DNA from: Pseudomonas putida | GTDB taxonomy: Bacteria > Pseudomonadota > Gammaproteobacteria > Pseudomonadales > Pseudomonadaceae | NCBI RefSeq assembly: GCF_009883635.2 | Contig: NZ_CP026115.2 | Location: 3,968,001 to 4,032,000 of the forward strand | Length of the DNA: 64,000 nucleotides | Direction of reading: 5' to 3' | Part shown: positions 61,427 through 64,000 of the stretch, piece by piece | Position numbering within the stretch: the first letter of the stretch is position 1 | How the letters are laid out: each line of letters begins with the position of its first letter | The notes under the pieces: model-generated | The model's input: the letters and a program-made list of their open reading frames with translations, nothing else | The model's database searches: none | Told to the model about the DNA's origin: nothing | Translations under genes and position numbers: made by a program

Positions 61427-63508
61427 TTACTTCTTGGCCACCGTGCTGCTTTCCCGGAGGTAGTCGATCAGGATGCGACCGGTCTCGGCCAGGTAGGCGT
61501 CGTCTTCCGGCTTGGTCTTGTCATCCTCGTCCGGCAGGGCGTCCTCGTCGACTTTCTTCAGCTCCTTGAGCGGCTCCTCGCCCTTGGCCTTGCGACGGAT
61601 GTTCTCCATCGCCAGTTGCTTGGCTTCGACGTCATCGTGGCGGGCACGACGCTCCTGCTCGTTGAGGCTGACGGTCTTCTCGTCCATCAGCTTCTGGGTC
61701 AGGGCCAGGCGGTCACGGATGTAGGTGAACTCGGCATCCTTGGCGCTGCGTGCGTCATGCTTGGCCTTGAGGTCAGCCAGGAACGGCTTGAACGGGTCGG
61801 AGGCCGGCTTCACCACCGGGCGGATGGTGTCCCACGGCATGGCCTCAGGCAGGGCGCTTTCGCCGATTTCCTTGGTGTCGATGATCGACGGGTAGTCGAT
61901 GTCCGGGAGCACGCCCTGGTGCTGGGTGCTCTGCCCGGAAACCCGGTAGAACTTGGCCAGGGTCAGCTTAAGCTCGCCATGGTTGAGCGGCTGGATGGTT
62001 TGCACGGTGCCTTTGCCGAAGGTCTGGCCACCGATGATCAGCGCACGGTGATAGTCCTGCATGGCACCGGCGAAGATCTCCGAGGCCGAGGCCGAGAGGC
62101 GGTTGACCAGCAGCGCCATCGGGCCTTTGTAGAAGGCGCCCGGGTTTTCGTCCTCGAGCACGTCGACACGGCCGTCGCTGTTGCGTACCAGCACGGTCGG
62201 GCCTTTCTCGATGAACAGGCTGGTCAGCTCGGTGGCTTCCTGCAGGGAACCGCCGCCGTTGTTGCGCAGGTCGATGACCACGCCGTCGACTTTTTCCTTC
62301 TGCAGTTCGGTGAGCAGTTTCTTCACGTCGCGCGTGGTGCTCTTGTAGTCTGGGTCACCGGCACGGTAGGCCTTGAAGTCCAGGTAGAAAGCAGGGATCT
62401 CGATGATGCCGAGCTTGTAGTCACGCCCGTCCTGCTTGAGCTTGAGCACCGACTTCTTCGCCGCCTGCTCTTCGAGCTTCACGGCTTCGCGGGTGATCGA
62501 GACGATCTTGCTGGTCTGGTCGCTTGGCGCATTGCTGGCCGGGATGACCTCCAGGCGCACCACCGAGCCTTTCGGGCCACGGATCAGCTTGACCACTTCG
62601 TCCAGGCGCCAGCCGACCACGTCGACCATTTCCTTGTTGCCCTGGGCGACGCCGATGATCTTGTCCGCCGGTGCCACCTGCTTGGTCTTGGCGGCCGGGC
62701 CTGCCGGCACCAGGCGCACGATCTTGACCTGGTCGTTGTCGCTCTGCAGCACCGCGCCAATGCCTTCGAGCGACAGGCTCATGTTGATGTCGAAGTTCTC
62801 GGCGTTGTCCGGCGACAGGTAGTTGGTGTGCGGGTCGTAGGACTGGGCGAAGGTATTGATGTAGGCCTGGAAGATGTCCTCGGCACGGGTCTGGTCCAGG
62901 CGCGCCAGCTGGTTCTTGTAGCGCTTGGTCAGGGTTTCCTGGATCTGCTTCGGCTCTTTGCCGGCGATCTTCTGGCGCAGCACCTCGTCCTTGACGCGTT
63001 TGCGCCACAGGTCGTCGAGCGCGGCCTGGTCCTTCTCCCACGGGGCATCCTTGCGGTCGATCAGCAAGGTTTCCTTGGTGGTGAAGTCCATCTTGTCGAC
63101 ACCCTTGGCCAGCTCGGCCAGGGCGAAGTCCAGGCGCTGCTTGACGCGGTCGAGGTAGCGCTTGTAGATGGTGAAGCCGGGGTCGAGGTTGCCGCTCTTG
63201 AGGAAGTCGTCGAACTGCGTCTTCCACTTGTCGAATTCAGCGATGTCGGCTGCGGTGAAGTAGCTGCGGGCCGGGTCGAGCAGCTTGATGTAGCTGTCGT
63301 AGATGATCACCGAGCGGGCGTCATCGAGTGGCGGCTTGCTGTAATGGTGACGCTTGAGCAGCTCCACCACGTTGAGGCTGGCGACGATTTCGTCGCGGTC
63401 CGGCTGCAGGCTGTCCCACTTGTTGGCGGCCGCCGCATTGCCGCCGAGCGTGAGGCTACCCAGGCCAACGATGAGGGCCAGGGCGGTGCTAGGGAGGAAA
63501 TGCTTCAT
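61427..63508 (-). CDS. prc: carboxy-terminal (tail-specific) protease Prc
   Basis: A 693-residue periplasmic S41 protease with a signal peptide (MKHFLPSTALALIVGLGSL). An N-terminal helical domain, a PDZ domain (about 235-330) and the S41 domain follow; the catalytic Ser474 is in LSASASEIF and Lys499 in FGKGTVQ. Pseudomonas Prc degrades envelope proteins and mutant MucA. Two in-frame starts are possible: ATG 63508 (used, gives the signal peptide at once) and ATG 63541. A charged, Lys/Glu/Asp-rich tail ends the chain. Confidence 0.93.
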   Translation of the reverse strand: MKHFLPSTALALIVGLGSLTLGGNAAAANKWDSLQPDRDEIVASLNVVELLKRHHYSKPPLDDARSVIIYDSYIKLLDPARSYFTAADIAEFDKWKTQFDDFLKSGNLDPGFTIYKRYLDRVKQRLDFALAELAKGVDKMDFTTKETLLIDRKDAPWEKDQAALDDLWRKRVKDEVLRQKIAGKEPKQIQETLTKRYKNQLARLDQTRAEDIFQAYINTFAQSYDPHTNYLSPDNAENFDINMSLSLEGIGAVLQSDNDQVKIVRLVPAGPAAKTKQVAPADKIIGVAQGNKEMVDVVGWRLDEVVKLIRGPKGSVVRLEVIPASNAPSDQTSKIVSITREAVKLEEQAAKKSVLKLKQDGRDYKLGIIEIPAFYLDFKAYRAGDPDYKSTTRDVKKLLTELQKEKVDGVVIDLRNNGGGSLQEATELTSLFIEKGPTVLVRNSDGRVDVLEDENPGAFYKGPMALLVNRLSASASEIFAGAMQDYHRALIIGGQTFGKGTVQTIQPLNHGELKLTLAKFYRVSGQSTQHQGVLPDIDYPSIIDTKEIGESALPEAMPWDTIRPVVKPASDPFKPFLADLKAKHDARSAKDAEFTYIRDRLALTQKLMDEKTVSLNEQERRARHDDVEAKQLAMENIRRKAKGEEPLKELKKVDEDALPDEDDKTKPEDDAYLAETGRILIDYLRESSTVAKK

Positions 63509-63651
63509 GCTGATTCGACGTGGAGGCAATTGATCACGCATAGTAGGCCGTCTTTTCCGTTCGCCGGTTCCATCGGAGCCGGACAAATACTGCAAAAAGC
63601 CTGGGGAGCGCGCTCCTCAGGCTCAGTCTGTGATTCAACTATGGAGGCACT

Positions 63652-64000
63652 GTGAAGGCATTGCAAGGCGTTGACGGACATGTGGCCTGGGTCGAGGCCG
63701 AACGCCCCGCCTGTGACGCGGGCCAAGTGCGCATTCGAGTGGCCGCTGCGGGGCTGAACCGTGCCGATCTGCTGCAGATGAAGGGCCTGTATCCACCGCC
63801 GCCAGGCGCCAGCCCGTACATGGGCCTGGAGTGCGCCGGGGTGATCGAGGAAGTCGGTGCCGGTGCTGATTGGCGTGTCGGTGACCGCGTCTGCGCGCTG
63901 CTGGCCAGCGGTGCCATGGCCGAGGAAGTGGTGGTGGATGCCCGCCATGTATTGCCGGTGCCGGAGGGTCTGAGCCTGCACGAAGCGGCGGCGCTGCCGG
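63652..64000 (+). CDS. NAD(P)H:quinone oxidoreductase, zinc-type alcohol dehydrogenase-like (5' part)
   Basis: Starts with GTG 63652 after TGGAGG and runs off the right edge. The 116 residues visible begin MKALQGVDGHVAWVEAERP and contain NRADLLQMKGLYPPPPG and LECAGVIEEVGAGADWRVGDRV, the N-terminal domain of the medium-chain quinone oxidoreductase (PIG3/QorB-type) family. Catalytic zinc ligands are absent, as expected. It is divergent from prc across 143 bases. Confidence 0.85.
   Translation, partial: MKALQGVDGHVAWVEAERPACDAGQVRIRVAAAGLNRADLLQMKGLYPPPPGASPYMGLECAGVIEEVGAGADWRVGDRVCALLASGAMAEEVVVDARHVLPVPEGLSLHEAAALP

Noticed and set aside
61121..63655. An 844-codon plus-strand frame over prc
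   Set aside because: It is antisense to the conserved prc gene and has no recognisable motif or ribosome site.
1..64000. CRISPR arrays, prophage, insertion sequences or integrative elements
   Set aside because: I saw no evenly spaced direct repeats, no transposase or integrase genes and no attachment-site duplication at the tRNA genes; the repeat at 42713-43332 is a plain tandem duplication.

Overview
The window is a stretch of chromosome from a fluorescent Pseudomonas, most likely of the P. putida group. The grounds are the G+C-rich coding sequence, the gene order (purM / DUF2066 / AI-2E transporter / hda; cobO to cobS; rmuC next to a giant symporter-kinase; a fused nitrate reductase next to nirBD; prc next to a quinone oxidoreductase) and many copies of the inverted intergenic REP element whose core reads GCCTCTTCGCGGG. 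I see no phage, insertion sequence or CRISPR array.

Region 1 (1-7436) holds the 5' end of purM, a DUF2066 protein, an AI-2E-type transporter, the DnaA regulator hda and two tandem NlpC/P60 lipoproteins. These are followed by an 848-residue gene that looks accessory. It has a dermonecrotic-toxin-like (DUF6543-type) body and a C-terminal domain with a complete R-S-ExE ADP-ribosyltransferase triad. Region 2 (7449-17285) is a hypothetical gene, then a cobalamin riboswitch controlling a tightly overlapped ten-gene late cobalamin operon (cobO, cobB, bluB, cbiB, cobD, cobQ, cobU, cobT, alpha-ribazole phosphatase, cobS). Region 3 (17432-27884) mixes a secreted GH5 glycosidase, a MarR/MFS unit with twin palindromic operators and an overlapping 42-residue membrane peptide, a periplasmic glutathione peroxidase, a large cruciform-forming repeat, a LysR regulator, a FadL-type porin, small hypotheticals and rmuC.

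Region 4 (27856-42545) has the MxtR/CrbS-type sodium-solute-symporter hybrid kinase, two MFS transporters with a GntR regulator and an amidohydrolase, a chemoreceptor, an MFS-acyltransferase fusion, a guanidine-II riboswitch driving a SugE/Gdx exporter, a BASS transporter and rdgC. Region 5 (42713-43332) is a tandem duplication of a tRNA-Val/tRNA-Asp unit with promoter and terminator, followed by a second type I methionine aminopeptidase. Region 6 (44309-51685) is the nitrate/nitrite assimilation locus. A nitrate reductase is fused to a CysJ-like diflavin reductase, followed by nirB and nirD. Both transcription units have a sigma-54 promoter and a two-hairpin ANTAR (NasT-type) antitermination leader ending in an intrinsic terminator, and a perfect NtrC box precedes nirB. 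Nitrogen limitation and nitrate presence should therefore be sensed at two successive steps.

Region 7 (51748-57808) is a four-gene catabolic operon of unknown substrate (MFS, FAH-family hydrolase, SDR, 2-hydroxyacid dehydrogenase) with divergent AraC and PcaQ-like LysR regulators. Region 8 (58075-64000) holds an FKBP-type isomerase, a DUF1232 gene behind a perfect inverted pair of DnaA boxes, a Phd-like/XRE regulator coupled to a small unknown gene behind three palindromes, an EAL protein that ends inside a REP hairpin, the tail-specific protease prc and the start of a quinone oxidoreductase.

The strongest leads for new biology are the ADP-ribosyltransferase toxin candidate, the palindrome-rich XRE two-gene module, the DnaA-box palindrome and the REP-truncated EAL gene. 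The riboswitch and ANTAR elements belong to known classes and are supported base by base.
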